DNA from: Nostocales cyanobacterium Centralia_MAG_434
GTDB lineage: Bacteria > Cyanobacteriota > Cyanobacteriia > Cyanobacteriales > Nostocaceae
Assembly: GCA_021324415.1 (NCBI GenBank)
Contig: JAJPJF010000205.1
Location: forward strand, 1 to 37,463
Reading direction: 5' to 3'
Length of the DNA: 37,463 nt
Made by a program: the position numbers and the translations under genes. Below the pieces are notes generated by a model, which was not told the DNA's origin, did not search any database, and worked only from the letters and a program-made list of their open reading frames with translations. Position 1 is the first letter of the stretch. Every line of letters begins with the position of its first letter. Shown here in pieces: positions 1-7,548 of the stretch.

Positions 1-166
1 CGTGAATGCCAGTATCAATATCTTGAGATTAGGTCTCAGTACGACGGGGCACGTCGGAACTTACGCTTGGGGAGATTTGCCCTCTTGGGCAGTTGGGGCA
101 ACCCTGTTGTCTAACGGCGAGTCAGTGAACCAAGAATCCCCGTCGCTTTAGGTCGGGGAGTGTCAA
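1..166 (+). mobile_element. Right end of an IS200/IS605-family element (partial)
   Basis: Seen: an open frame with a TnpB-like C-terminus runs into a hairpin, TCCCCG (137-142) pairing with CGGGGA (154-159), followed by GTG and TCAA (163-166). Known: IS200/IS605 elements end in a subterminal hairpin followed by a short cleavage tetranucleotide, TCAA in IS608-type elements, and have no terminal inverted repeats. Many cyanobacterial copies carry this 'AATCCCCG...CGGGGAGTGTCAA' end. In TnpB systems the guide (omega/re) RNA covers this 3' end, and its guide is the flanking DNA just after the element, here starting at 167. Inferred: the element boundary is 166/167. The left end lies outside the window. 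Confidence 0.82.
2..151 (+). CDS. tnpB: TnpB-family RNA-guided nuclease, C-terminal fragment (5' end outside window)
   Basis: Frame 2 is open from the window edge to TAG at 149-151 and encodes 49 residues beginning VNASINILRLGL and ending NQESPSL. The first residues match the last RuvC segment of TnpB (D-x-N-A-x-x-N-I-L). The catalytic Asp codon would straddle the window edge, and the first base, C, fits GAC. The tail with TYAWGD and NQESPSL is typical of cyanobacterial IS200/IS605 and IS607 TnpB. The stop codon lies inside the right-end hairpin, as is usual for these elements, where the 3' end of the gene overlaps the guide-RNA scaffold. Whether the full gene is intact cannot be seen. Confidence 0.85.
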   Translation: MNASINILRLGLSTTGHVGTYAWGDLPSWAVGATLLSNGESVNQESPSL

Positions 167-1224
167 GAAGCAAATGCAACGGCTGGTTGGGGCCAGCGTC
201 CAACTGCCTGACCAATCACTGCCAATTCTTGCATTAAACTTTCAAAACGCTCTGGAGTCAGTGACTGCGGACCGTCAGATAAAGCTTTTGTTGGATTGGG
301 ATGAACTTCAATCATCAAGGAATCTGTGCCAGCAGCGATCGCAGCCATTGCCATAGAGGGTACATGTGTAGCCCAACCCGTGCCGTGGCTGGGATCAATC
401 ATAATTGGTAGGTGAGTCAAACTGCGTAGTACTGGTACGACAGACAGATCCAAAGTGTTTCTCGTATATTGGTTGTCAAAGGTACGAATTCCGCGCTCAC
501 ACAGAATGACATTGGGATTTCCCGATGCCAAAATATACTCTGCAGCCATCAACCAGTCATCTATTGTTGCTGCCATTCCCCGTTTAAGCAGAACAGGTTT
601 CGATGCTCTCCCTACTTTCTTCAGCAAGGAGAAATTCTGCATATTTCTTGCACCTACTTGGATGACGTCTGCGACCTCTTCTATTTTTTCCAGGTCGGCA
701 GCATCCATAACTTCTGTAATAATACCTAGTCCACTGACTTCCCGCGCTTTCGCCAACAATTCCAAAGCACTCTCGCCGTGTCCTTGGAAAGCATATGGTG
801 AAGTCCGAGGCTTATATGCCCCACCACGCAAAAACTTAGCTCCAGCAGCCTTGACTTTTTGCGCTGTTTCCACTATCATCTCTTCGTTTTCAACAGAACA
901 GGGTCCGGCAACAACGACAATAGGGTGATGTTCGCCAATGATCACTCGTCCGTTGGGAGTCTCAACTGTTACCTCAGAAGCTTCTCCATGGCGGAACTGG
1001 CGGCTAGCTCGCTTGTATGGTTTTTCGACCCGTAACACTTGCTCAATCCAGGGGCTAATTTCCTGAATCTGCCGTGCGTCTAGATCAGCGGTTTCACCAA
1101 CCAGACCAATAACCACTTTGTGTGTACCGACAATTTTTTCTGGTGTCAGCCCCCAAGAGCTAAATTCATCGCTGATACGATTAATTTCCGCCTCAGGGGA
1201 ACCAACTTTCATTACTACAATCAT
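163..1224 (-). CDS. aroF: 3-deoxy-7-phosphoheptulonate (DAHP) synthase, type I-beta
   Basis: 353 residues. Catalyses the first step of the shikimate pathway: phosphoenolpyruvate plus erythrose 4-phosphate to DAHP, in the cytosol. Residues 1-70 form a ferredoxin-like regulatory domain and about 100-345 a TIM barrel. Visible motifs are GPCSVEN (107-113), KPRTSPYAFQGHG (138-150), DPSHGTG (277-283) and IEVHPNP (305-311). The metal ligands predicted from the Thermotoga enzyme fall at Cys109, His280, Glu306 and Asp317 with nearly the same spacing. An N-terminal domain of this kind usually mediates feedback by Phe/Tyr; that is inferred here. The stop codon (TCA on the plus strand, 163-165) coincides with the terminal TCAA of the adjoining IS element, so the last residues may have been altered by the insertion. 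Confidence 0.96.
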   Translation of the reverse strand: MIVVMKVGSPEAEINRISDEFSSWGLTPEKIVGTHKVVIGLVGETADLDARQIQEISPWIEQVLRVEKPYKRASRQFRHGEASEVTVETPNGRVIIGEHHPIVVVAGPCSVENEEMIVETAQKVKAAGAKFLRGGAYKPRTSPYAFQGHGESALELLAKAREVSGLGIITEVMDAADLEKIEEVADVIQVGARNMQNFSLLKKVGRASKPVLLKRGMAATIDDWLMAAEYILASGNPNVILCERGIRTFDNQYTRNTLDLSVVPVLRSLTHLPIMIDPSHGTGWATHVPSMAMAAIAAGTDSLMIEVHPNPTKALSDGPQSLTPERFESLMQELAVIGQAVGRWPQPAVAFAS

Positions 1225-1338
1225 GCTAAAATCCCCAATGAGTTAATATTTTTTTAACTTAGACTGTTGTTTGAGTGGTTAGTAGAGATGAACAATTGTT
1301 CACCTCTGCTAACGACTAACTGAAACTGAGCTGAATAA

Positions 1339-1806
1339 TTATACGTTTTTTTGCCGAGTTTCGCGCCAAGCTGACACCATTCTTCGCCAATTGGTTGTAA
1401 ATTCACTCCAACCCAACCAGCTTCCAACCCTGTCTTCATCCCAAGAAGCTGAGAGAACACCATAAGTTATTCCCAATACACCCAAGCCAAACAACCCCAT
1501 ATTCACCAGTAATACGGCGATGTTGGGTAGTTTGATTTGGGCGTAAGTTAAGAGCAGATAGCTGATGATTAGGGTGCCAATACCTAAAGCTGTAGGTATA
1601 CCACAAAAGGCAGCCACGCGTCGAATCATCCGTTGGCTGACCACTTGGGGAATAGCTATTTCTTCTTTGGTAAAAGGTGGCTTTTTCTCACCTTTTTCCT
1701 TTGATTCTAGCTTGGCTACTGATGCTTGAGTTTTTGCTTTTGCTGGTTTTTGACGCTTTTTGTTAGGTTCAAAAGGCAAGCGATCGCGTTCAGATTCAGT
1801 AGACAT
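1339..1806 (-). CDS. PAM68-family photosystem II assembly protein (DUF3464)
   Basis: 155 residues. Residues 1-45 are a Lys/Ala/Glu-rich, probably disordered cytoplasmic tail. Two hydrophobic segments follow at about 68-88 and 96-119, then a soluble tail with SWDEDRVGSWLGW (121-133). This layout and the conserved SASWDxxxxGSxLG stretch are those of PAM68, a thylakoid protein that helps early photosystem II assembly (CP47 insertion) in plants and cyanobacteria. It starts 12 bp after the rpsO stop, so the two are probably co-transcribed, an arrangement common in cyanobacteria. Family assignment is strong; the biochemical role is taken from homologues. Confidence 0.9.
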   Translation of the reverse strand: MSTESERDRLPFEPNKKRQKPAKAKTQASVAKLESKEKGEKKPPFTKEEIAIPQVVSQRMIRRVAAFCGIPTALGIGTLIISYLLLTYAQIKLPNIAVLLVNMGLFGLGVLGITYGVLSASWDEDRVGSWLGWSEFTTNWRRMVSAWRETRQKNV

Positions 1807-1818
1807 AGGTGGTAGTCC

Positions 1819-2088
1819 TTACCCACGAATACCGAGACGACCAATCAAAGTTTGATAGTGTTCCCGGCTATCTTTTTGAATATAAGACAAAAGGCGCTTG
1901 CGTTGACCAATGAGCTTTAACAATCCTCGTCGTGAAGAATGATCTTTCTTATTGGCTTGGAGATGTTCGCTGAGGCGGTTAATACGCTCCGTCAGCATAG
2001 CAATTTGAACATCAGCGGAACCAGTATCGGTTTCGTGAACTTGGAAGTTTGAAATGATTTCTTGTTTGCGCTGTTGCGTGAGAGCCAT
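1819..2088 (-). CDS. rpsO: 30S ribosomal protein S15
   Basis: 89 residues, the standard length for S15. It contains the classic segments [35 protein letters not shown] and [21 protein letters not shown], split only for listing. S15 binds the central domain of 16S rRNA and nucleates the platform of the small subunit. It starts at ATG (2086-2088 on the minus strand) and is followed immediately by the PAM68-like gene. The 87 bp between it and the wzc-like stop at 2176 must hold its promoter and leader, but no clear autoregulatory fold could be assigned by eye. Confidence 0.98.
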   Translation of the reverse strand: MALTQQRKQEIISNFQVHETDTGSADVQIAMLTERINRLSEHLQANKKDHSSRRGLLKLIGQRKRLLSYIQKDSREHYQTLIGRLGIRG

Positions 2089-2175
2089 GATCCAATCGAT
2101 TTTTTCTAATGTTTATGCAGCAGTTTCTCATGTTATCACAGCTGGCTGATTGACTGGCAGTATATCAACACAGCT

Positions 2176-4368
2176 CTAATAACTTTCAAAGTTGCTTCGC
2201 TGACCATTGGCAACAACACCCAAGACATTGATTCGGGAAAGTTGTAGGCTATCTAAAGCTCGCTTCAGCATTAAGGAGTCTGTTTTGTTTATCCTCACGA
2301 CAAGCACAATACCATCAGTGTGTGGTGCCAGCAATGTCGCGTCAGCCAGTCCCAATAAAGCAGGGGTATCATAAATAACTAAGTCAAAGTTGTGATGGAA
2401 CTCTTCCATCAGTCGCTTCATACGATGAGATGAGAGCAGTTTAGTGGCGTCAGGTGGTATGGGTCCTGCAGTAATCACAGACAATTGGCTCATAGAAGAC
2501 AGTTGCTGTACCACCTCCTCTATTGGTAGATTCATAGAGATTAAATTACTCAATCCCCACTGATTATTTAAATTGGATAGGGAGTGAATGACGGGTTGAC
2601 GCAGATCGGCATCTACAAGTAGCACTCGTTGCCCCATTGCTGTCGCTATTTGTGCTAGATGGAAAGCGACTGTAGATTTACCATCACAAGACATCGCTGA
2701 GCTTATGATTATAGAGCGGATAGGACGATCAGAACTAAGCAATTGGACATTTGTCTGAAGAACCCTCAAAGATTCCAAAAATTTTGCAGAATATTTGCTG
2801 TGCTCTGAGTGTGTGTTGCTCGCTAAGCCAGGGATACCTTGAGATAGACTAGAGATACCATGAGAGAGTAACTTTGGGACTCTTACTGAAGGAGCCATGA
2901 GGCTTTTTTGTTTGGAAGCATGATACTGATCCCCTTGGATCTGCTTTTCAAAAGGAATGTTTCCAATCAAAGGCAGTTTACTCCTCTCCTTGAGAGTCTG
3001 AACAGTACGGTAGGTTTTATCGAGCTTTTCAAGCAGTAAGGCAACTCCAATTCCTGCAGCAATACCCGCAGCTAATCCCATCAGCAAACTACGTTTAATA
3101 TCTGGAGAAGATATAGGCTGTTCTGGCTTGCTTGGCGCTTGAATTAATTGCCAACTGATCTCTGTCTGCGATCCCTGGATTTGGAGATTTTCACGGGTTG
3201 CTAAAAAACGGTTGAGGCTATCAGTAGCAACTTGTAATCCTCGCTGCAACTCAGTATATTGCCGTGACAAAACTGGCAGTTGCTTTCTTTTTTGTTCAAG
3301 TCTTTGCTCTGCCTTAGCAAGTTCCTGACTTTGTACCTCTAAAGTTTGAACTTGTGTTGCTATCTCTGCAACTTTAACATTCAAAAAACGCTGTGCTTCA
3401 TCACGTAGGAGAGGCAACAGATTTTCTCGTTTCTGCTTTAACGCTTGAATGGTTGGGTTATCATCTTGGAAACGAGTTGATTCCAAAGCAATCTGAGCAT
3501 CCAATTGACGCAGTTGAACAAGCAATTGCTGATACACAGTAGCACTGTTTAATGCTGCAAGATCTCCATCCTTCTGCTGCAAACTGGTAAGATTGGCACG
3601 GGCTTGAGCCAACTGCTGATTAATGTCACGGCGTCGTACAGACAAAGTGCTAATTTGATTATTGATTTGCTGTACTTGGCTATCTGGGTCAATAAAGTCA
3701 TATTTTTGCCGGAAAATTTGCAAATCTCTTTGAAGTCTATTAACTCGAGATTTGAGGGACGGAAGTTGTTTTTCAACAAACAGAATTCCCTGATGTACTT
3801 TGCTTTGACGATTTTCTAGGCTGTAGTCTAAGTATTCTCTAGAAATCTTGTCTAGTACAACTTTGACCTTTACAGGGTCGTTACTTCGATAGCGAACTTC
3901 TAAAATTTTGGTTTCGCCTAAACGAGTAATGGTCAGAGAACTGAGGAGAGAATCATATTTAATGTCTGGATAAAAAGGTTGTAGCTGCTGAACAATGATA
4001 TTCATCACTTCAGGACTTTTGAGAACCTGAATTTGACTGTTGTAATCTAGACTAGACTTTGTTACGTTAGTAGGATCTTTGAACAAATCTAACACCCTAG
4101 TGTCATCATTAACAGGTTCGACTAAAAGCCGAAAACTGCTTTCATATTCTGGTTTCTTGTTGAGTGTTAAGACGACAATAGTCGCCATCACAGCAGCAGC
4201 AGCTACTGCAATAATTCGTGCTCGTCGCCGTACAATACCGATAAATTCTTGTAAATTCCAATCATCTCCTTGTTCTGCAGACCACGGCACAGATTGCGAC
4301 TGAACAAGGGAAGATACAGAATTTCTGGTTTGGTTATAACTTGAGCTTTGAGAAGAATAATTTTCCAT
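2176..4368 (-). CDS. Wzc-like polysaccharide co-polymerase with BY-kinase-type ATPase domain
   Basis: 730 residues. Order: a short Ser/Gln-rich tail, TM1 at about 50-69, a Wzz domain, a long coiled-coil periplasmic region (about 190-400, rich in Gln/Leu/Arg), TM2 at about 427-448 (GLAAGIAAGIGVALLLEKLD), then a P-loop kinase domain. Walker A is CDGKST near 560, Walker A' is VLLVDADLRQP and Walker B is LVIYDTPALL. Such proteins set chain length in Wzy-dependent capsule or exopolysaccharide export at the inner membrane and normally autophosphorylate on a C-terminal Tyr cluster. Here the C-terminus ends SNFESY with one Tyr only, so the usual cluster is missing. It is transcribed away from the sugar genes, across a long shared control region. 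Confidence 0.92.
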   Translation of the reverse strand: MENYSSQSSSYNQTRNSVSSLVQSQSVPWSAEQGDDWNLQEFIGIVRRRARIIAVAAAAVMATIVVLTLNKKPEYESSFRLLVEPVNDDTRVLDLFKDPTNVTKSSLDYNSQIQVLKSPEVMNIIVQQLQPFYPDIKYDSLLSSLTITRLGETKILEVRYRSNDPVKVKVVLDKISREYLDYSLENRQSKVHQGILFVEKQLPSLKSRVNRLQRDLQIFRQKYDFIDPDSQVQQINNQISTLSVRRRDINQQLAQARANLTSLQQKDGDLAALNSATVYQQLLVQLRQLDAQIALESTRFQDDNPTIQALKQKRENLLPLLRDEAQRFLNVKVAEIATQVQTLEVQSQELAKAEQRLEQKRKQLPVLSRQYTELQRGLQVATDSLNRFLATRENLQIQGSQTEISWQLIQAPSKPEQPISSPDIKRSLLMGLAAGIAAGIGVALLLEKLDKTYRTVQTLKERSKLPLIGNIPFEKQIQGDQYHASKQKSLMAPSVRVPKLLSHGISSLSQGIPGLASNTHSEHSKYSAKFLESLRVLQTNVQLLSSDRPIRSIIISSAMSCDGKSTVAFHLAQIATAMGQRVLLVDADLRQPVIHSLSNLNNQWGLSNLISMNLPIEEVVQQLSSMSQLSVITAGPIPPDATKLLSSHRMKRLMEEFHHNFDLVIYDTPALLGLADATLLAPHTDGIVLVVRINKTDSLMLKRALDSLQLSRINVLGVVANGQRSNFESY

Positions 4369-4379
4369 TAGGATTGTGA

Positions 4380-4401
4380 ATACTTAAGTATTAAGCATTA
4401 A
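4380..4401. repeat. Palindrome plus 13-mer motif, copy 1 (5' leader of the wzc-like gene)
   Basis: ATACTTAAGTAT (4380-4391) is a perfect 12-bp palindrome. It overlaps TATTAAGCATTAA (4389-4401). Both words recur about 320-370 bp away (4753-4764 and 4704-4716). This copy lies 12 bp upstream of the wzc-like start codon, where a bound repressor could block transcription or translation. Function is inferred only from position and repetition. Confidence 0.5.
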
Positions 4402-4703
4402 ATCGAACAATTTTTATATAAACTTTAAGCTATCTTTACCAAAAAATCATAAAGCAGTAACTTCTTTGTTGTTGCCAATAAGGAGTCTCAAAAGTACCAT
4501 GACTGCATAAACTATTACCCTGCTGATTACCGAGATAAGTTCATGCTCCTGACTTAAAGTAAGTATTTTTTTATCCAAAACCTTTAAGAGTACAGTTATC
4601 ACTTATTATACATCTATAAAATTCCAGTTGAATTTTCTAATCTGAATAAGTGTATGAAGCTAGTATGTTTTTAGAGGTGGCTAAAAAACATTTATATGTA
4701 TGT

Positions 4704-4716
4704 TATTAAGCATTAA
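4704..4716. repeat. 13-mer TATTAAGCATTAA, copy 2
   Basis: Exact repeat of 4389-4401 in the same orientation. It overlaps by one base the minus-strand -10-like hexamer (4716-4721) of the proposed divergent promoter. Confidence 0.5.
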
Positions 4717-4786
4717 TTATATACTTCCAAGATGTTTTTCGAGTATAAGTATATACTTAAGTATGGCATAATCGGTATAATATACT
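4716..4786. promoter_or_regulatory. Candidate bidirectional NtcA-type promoter
   Basis: GTATAAGTATATAC at 4743-4756 fits GTAN8TAC exactly. Rightward, TAATAT (4778-4783) lies 21 bp after the box and TATACT (4781-4786) lies 24 bp after; both fit TAN3T. Leftward, ATTATA at 4716-4721 reads TATAAT on the minus strand, 21 bp from the box. Known: NtcA-activated cyanobacterial promoters have GTAN8TAC about 22 bp upstream of TAN3T. Inferred: nitrogen-status control of both the wzc-like gene and the rightward glycosyltransferase. The region is so AT-rich that chance matches are a real possibility. Confidence 0.45.
4753..4764. repeat. Palindrome ATACTTAAGTAT, copy 2
   Basis: Exact copy of the 12-bp palindrome at 4380-4391. 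It overlaps the right half of the GTAN8TAC box (4743-4756), so a factor binding here would compete with a factor on that box. Confidence 0.5.
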
Positions 4787-5316
4787 ATGTTTAGTGGTGT
4801 ATTTCGGATAAAAAAAATACGTATGTTAATCTTTACAGAAAATACAAGTATTAAATGTTCTAAAATTGGGGAAGTATCTTTGAAACATGGTATGATAATC
4901 GAGTTAGAAAACCTAGGTGACTAGAAATGAAATCGAATAACTCCCGCTTCGAATTCTTATCCATAGTCATTCTAAAGTTCTCAATCTAATGTGATAACGA
5001 GTTATATTTACTCAACAGGAGTTAATAGGCTGAAATTGATAATTGATGACTAAAAACGCTGCGAAGATAAGTTCCTTTTTACTATGAACTTCCATATGCT
5101 TTGCATATATCTGCTATGCCTTTTGTCATTGGTACATACCTTCATCAAAAATAATATGTAATATTATGTTGAGTCAACTTTTGGGTGAATCATCTACTAA
5201 GAGGGGAATCTATATTCTAACCTTTCTTGCTCTTCTATGTTTAGTGTAGAAGGGTTTCTTGGAGATTTTTTTTAATTTAAGCAGCTGTTGAAAGTCATCT
5301 AATTATATATACACAG

Positions 5317-5352
5317 CCTGGCGTCATTGAATATATGACTTGTAAAGCCAGG
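5317..5352. promoter_or_regulatory. Bulged hairpin in the leader of the GT4 gene
   Basis: CCTGGCGTCAT (5317-5327) pairs with ATGAC (5335-5339) and GCCAGG (5347-5352), with a 7-nt loop and a 7-nt one-sided bulge (5340-5346). The 11 pairs are much more GC-rich than their surroundings. No known riboswitch is recognised, and the fold is by eye only. Confidence 0.35.
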
Positions 5353-5432
5353 TGAATTTTGTGTGGAAATAGAAGTAAGAAAAAATATTCAACTTAGGCG
5401 AATAAACTTGCATATGAATAGAGATTGGGAAA

Positions 5433-5451
5433 CAATGTAAATCAATGTAAA
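5433..5451. repeat. Helically phased direct repeat CAATGTAAA
   Basis: CAATGTAAA occurs at 5433-5441 and 5443-5451, so starts are 10 bp apart, on one face of the helix. Such pairs often bind regulator dimers, here about 180 bp upstream of the GT4 start. Only two copies are seen. Confidence 0.3.
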
Positions 5452-5617
5452 GTTTTGAGCAGTGCTTGCATAAATTCTTAAATAACTCCTGATTAAGTTT
5501 ACAAAGGGTGAATTTAAGACGTCCGTATTTGGGTTTTCCATTCAACAACACTGCTTTTTTCCACCAAAATTAATGGCTAAAAAAGTTGAGTGACATCTTC
5601 TAATTTAGAATTCCACC

Positions 5618-5623
5618 GAAGGA
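5618..5623 (+). promoter_or_regulatory. Ribosome binding site deciding the GT4 start
   Basis: GAAGGA sits 8 nt before ATG 5632. The earlier in-frame GTG at 5590 has no such site, so ATG 5632 is preferred. Confidence 0.7.
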
Positions 5624-5631
5624 TACAGTTA

Positions 5632-6975
5632 ATGAGACTCAATGAATGGATTCATAAAGGTTTTTTCCAATCCCTCCCAGCTCGGCTAGCAAAGGAGAGT
5701 CAGCATTCTAAGAAAACTCAGCAGTTCATCAAGTTATCTGTAATCACTCAGTATTATCCCCCAGACTATGCTGCTACAGGACAATTGATTGAAGAACTGA
5801 TGAGACATCTGGGATCTCTTGGGGTAGATATTGAGGTTTTTACCAGTCAACCAGGCTATGCGTTTCGATCCTCGACAGCTCCAGCAGTTGAAGAGTCTGG
5901 GGGAGTTCGAATCCAGCGATCGCGTACAGCCCGACTGTGGCCTGCGAGAATTCGTGGTAAAGCCATCAATGGTCTTCTGTATACCTTGCGTGCTGCACTC
6001 CATATATTAAGATCCAAAAGTCGCTTCAATCTATTATTGGTAACGACAGCACCGCCATTTTTACCAATTCTGGGATATCTGGCTTATGTTTTGTTCCGAC
6101 TTCCTTATGTCTGCATACTTTACGATCTGTATCCAGATATTGCGATCGCGCTAGGAGTGATACCAAAACGGCACTGGTTAGCACAATTTTGGCAGTCACT
6201 CAATAAACAGATTTGGCGAAACGCCAAGGGAATCGTGGTTCTCAGTCCTGCTATGAGAATGCGGCTAGTAGAGATTTGTCCGCAGATAGCTGATAAGGTT
6301 TCTGTGATTCACAGTTGGGCAGATCCTGACTGGATTGTGCCAATTGCCAAGCAGGAAAACTGGTTTGCCTGGAAGTATGACCTAGTTAATAAATTTACTG
6401 TGCTCTACTCCGGTAATATGGGTCGTTGCCACGATATGGATACGATCCTGGAAGCTGCACAGCAGTTGCAGGATGAGCCAATTCAATTTGTGTGTATTGG
6501 CAGTGGGGCGAAACGGGAGGAACTGATTAATAGAGTTAATCGATTAGGACTGACCAATTTCACCTTTCTACCCTATCAAGACAAGCAAGTATTACCCTAC
6601 TCTCTCACAGCTTGCGATTTATCACTCGTGAGTGTCGATGCATGTACAGAAAGTTTAGTTGCTCCTAGTAAGCTTTATTCAGCTTTAGCCGCTGGACGAC
6701 CAGTAGCAGTCATTTGTTCTCAGTATTCATACCTAAGACAACTCATCTCTGAAGCTAACTGTGGTGGCACTTTTGACAATGGGGATAGTCATGGTTTAGC
6801 GCAATTTATTCGCTTGCTCAGTCGTGATCAGCAACTAGGAGAATCCATGGGTAAAGCAGGTCGTCAATATTTACGTTCAAATTTCACTTTGAAGGTGATA
6901 GCTCAACAATATCTTGATGTTTTGCAGCAAGCATTATTGTATGACAAGGTGAAAATCCATGCTTCAAAACCATAG
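5632..6975 (+). CDS. Glycosyltransferase family 4 (WbuB/Pel-like)
   Basis: 447 residues from ATG 5632; a GTG at 5590 would add 14 residues but lacks a ribosome site. Two Rossmann-like halves are visible. The N-terminal acceptor half opens with SVITQYYPPDYAATGQLIEELM and has a hydrophobic stretch (FLPILGYLAYVLFRLPYV) typical of membrane-associated WbuB-type transferases. The C-terminal nucleotide-sugar half has VLYSGNMGRCHDMDTILEAA and ESLVAPSKLYSALAAGRP, where the usual E-x7-E signature is relaxed. It would add a sugar from a nucleotide donor to a lipid-linked intermediate; donor and linkage cannot be read. It stands alone between two long gaps, divergent from the wzc-like gene. Confidence 0.88.
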   Translation: MRLNEWIHKGFFQSLPARLAKESQHSKKTQQFIKLSVITQYYPPDYAATGQLIEELMRHLGSLGVDIEVFTSQPGYAFRSSTAPAVEESGGVRIQRSRTARLWPARIRGKAINGLLYTLRAALHILRSKSRFNLLLVTTAPPFLPILGYLAYVLFRLPYVCILYDLYPDIAIALGVIPKRHWLAQFWQSLNKQIWRNAKGIVVLSPAMRMRLVEICPQIADKVSVIHSWADPDWIVPIAKQENWFAWKYDLVNKFTVLYSGNMGRCHDMDTILEAAQQLQDEPIQFVCIGSGAKREELINRVNRLGLTNFTFLPYQDKQVLPYSLTACDLSLVSVDACTESLVAPSKLYSALAAGRPVAVICSQYSYLRQLISEANCGGTFDNGDSHGLAQFIRLLSRDQQLGESMGKAGRQYLRSNFTLKVIAQQYLDVLQQALLYDKVKIHASKP

Positions 6976-7038
6976 CCAGTAAATACTACGGGAGATTTTA
7001 AATTCAAGAACTTTTTCAGGATTTGCAACTATTCTTTT

Positions 7039-7073
7039 TTGGCATAATCACTTTTTAATTGTTATTATGCCAA
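7039..7073 (+). terminator. Terminator-like hairpin after the GT4 gene
   Basis: TTGGCATAAT (7039-7048) pairs perfectly with ATTATGCCAA (7064-7073) around a T-rich loop, 63 bp after the GT4 stop. There is no U-run after the stem, so it may instead protect the 3' end or be rho-independent only in a loose sense. Confidence 0.45.
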
Positions 7074-7202
7074 CGTGCTTAGCTGCATATATTCTAGAAA
7101 ACGCTCTCTAAAAAATATTTACATTTTTTTTGATAAAAAACCTATGAATTCAACAAAAAATACTGAAAATATGTTGTAATATCTGATATAGATTAATAAG
7201 TT

Positions 7203-7220
7203 AGAACAATTTTTTGTTCT
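7203..7220. repeat. Small hairpin AGAACAA-TTTT-TTGTTCT
   Basis: A perfect 7-bp stem with a four-T loop, in the middle of the non-coding gap. No function can be assigned; it may act as a weak transcription pause or 3'-end structure. Confidence 0.35.
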
Positions 7221-7326
7221 GAGGTTTTGTAAATAAATCTATTAATAAAATAATACCAACGAAACCGGAGAGCTTTTCATTAACTCAATTGAATATTTTA
7301 TTACTTTGATTTAGGAGTGAGCTTTG

Positions 7327-7383
7327 ATGGTCATGATGATCTCAGCTTCTCTCGACGTAACCTTCCACTTTTGTGTTTTATAG
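7327..7383 (+). CDS. Possible 18-residue leader peptide
   Basis: ATG at 7327 follows AGGAG (7313-7317) at 9 nt, one of the best ribosome sites in the window, and the frame closes at TAG 7381-7383. The peptide starts MVMMISASLDV and ends HFCVL. No family is recognised. It lies about 280 bp before the first precursor gene and upstream of the GTAN8TAC box, so it is not an obvious attenuator leader. It could be a chance frame or a gene remnant. Confidence 0.2.
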   Translation: MVMMISASLDVTFHFCVL

Positions 7384-7548
7384 TTACTCAAGTGCGAAGG
7401 TCGAATTGCAGAGAAGGTGTGACAAAAATCAGAACTGCTTCTACAGTTTTGTGTATTTAACACAAATAAAAAACACTATATAGATAACGCAAGTATAAGC
7501 ATATAAAAAGTGTGCAGTTGAATATTCGCTATACACAGAAAACAGAGA

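Larger units (their letters stand above)
4369..5631. other. Long divergent intergenic control region (about 1.26 kb)
   Basis: Very AT-rich DNA between two divergently read polysaccharide genes. It holds a GTAN8TAC box at 4743-4756 with -10-like hexamers on both sides, a palindrome ATACTTAAGTAT twice (4380-4391, 4753-4764), the 13-mer TATTAAGCATTAA twice (4389-4401, 4704-4716), a bulged hairpin at 5317-5352 and a 9-bp direct repeat at 10-bp spacing (5433-5451). The only longer frame (minus strand 5324-5551, 75 codons) has no recognisable family, no good ribosome site and crosses the hairpin, so it is not called as a gene. Confidence 0.75.

Noticed and set aside
455-928. Open frame of 157 codons on the plus strand, antisense to aroF
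   Set aside because: It lies wholly within a well-conserved gene on the other strand, has no recognisable domain and no ribosome site; it is a frame shadow.
5324-5551. 75-codon minus-strand frame in the divergent region
   Set aside because: Composition is AT-driven (Lys, Tyr, Phe, Cys rich), no family is recognised, there is no clear ribosome site, and it overlaps a hairpin.
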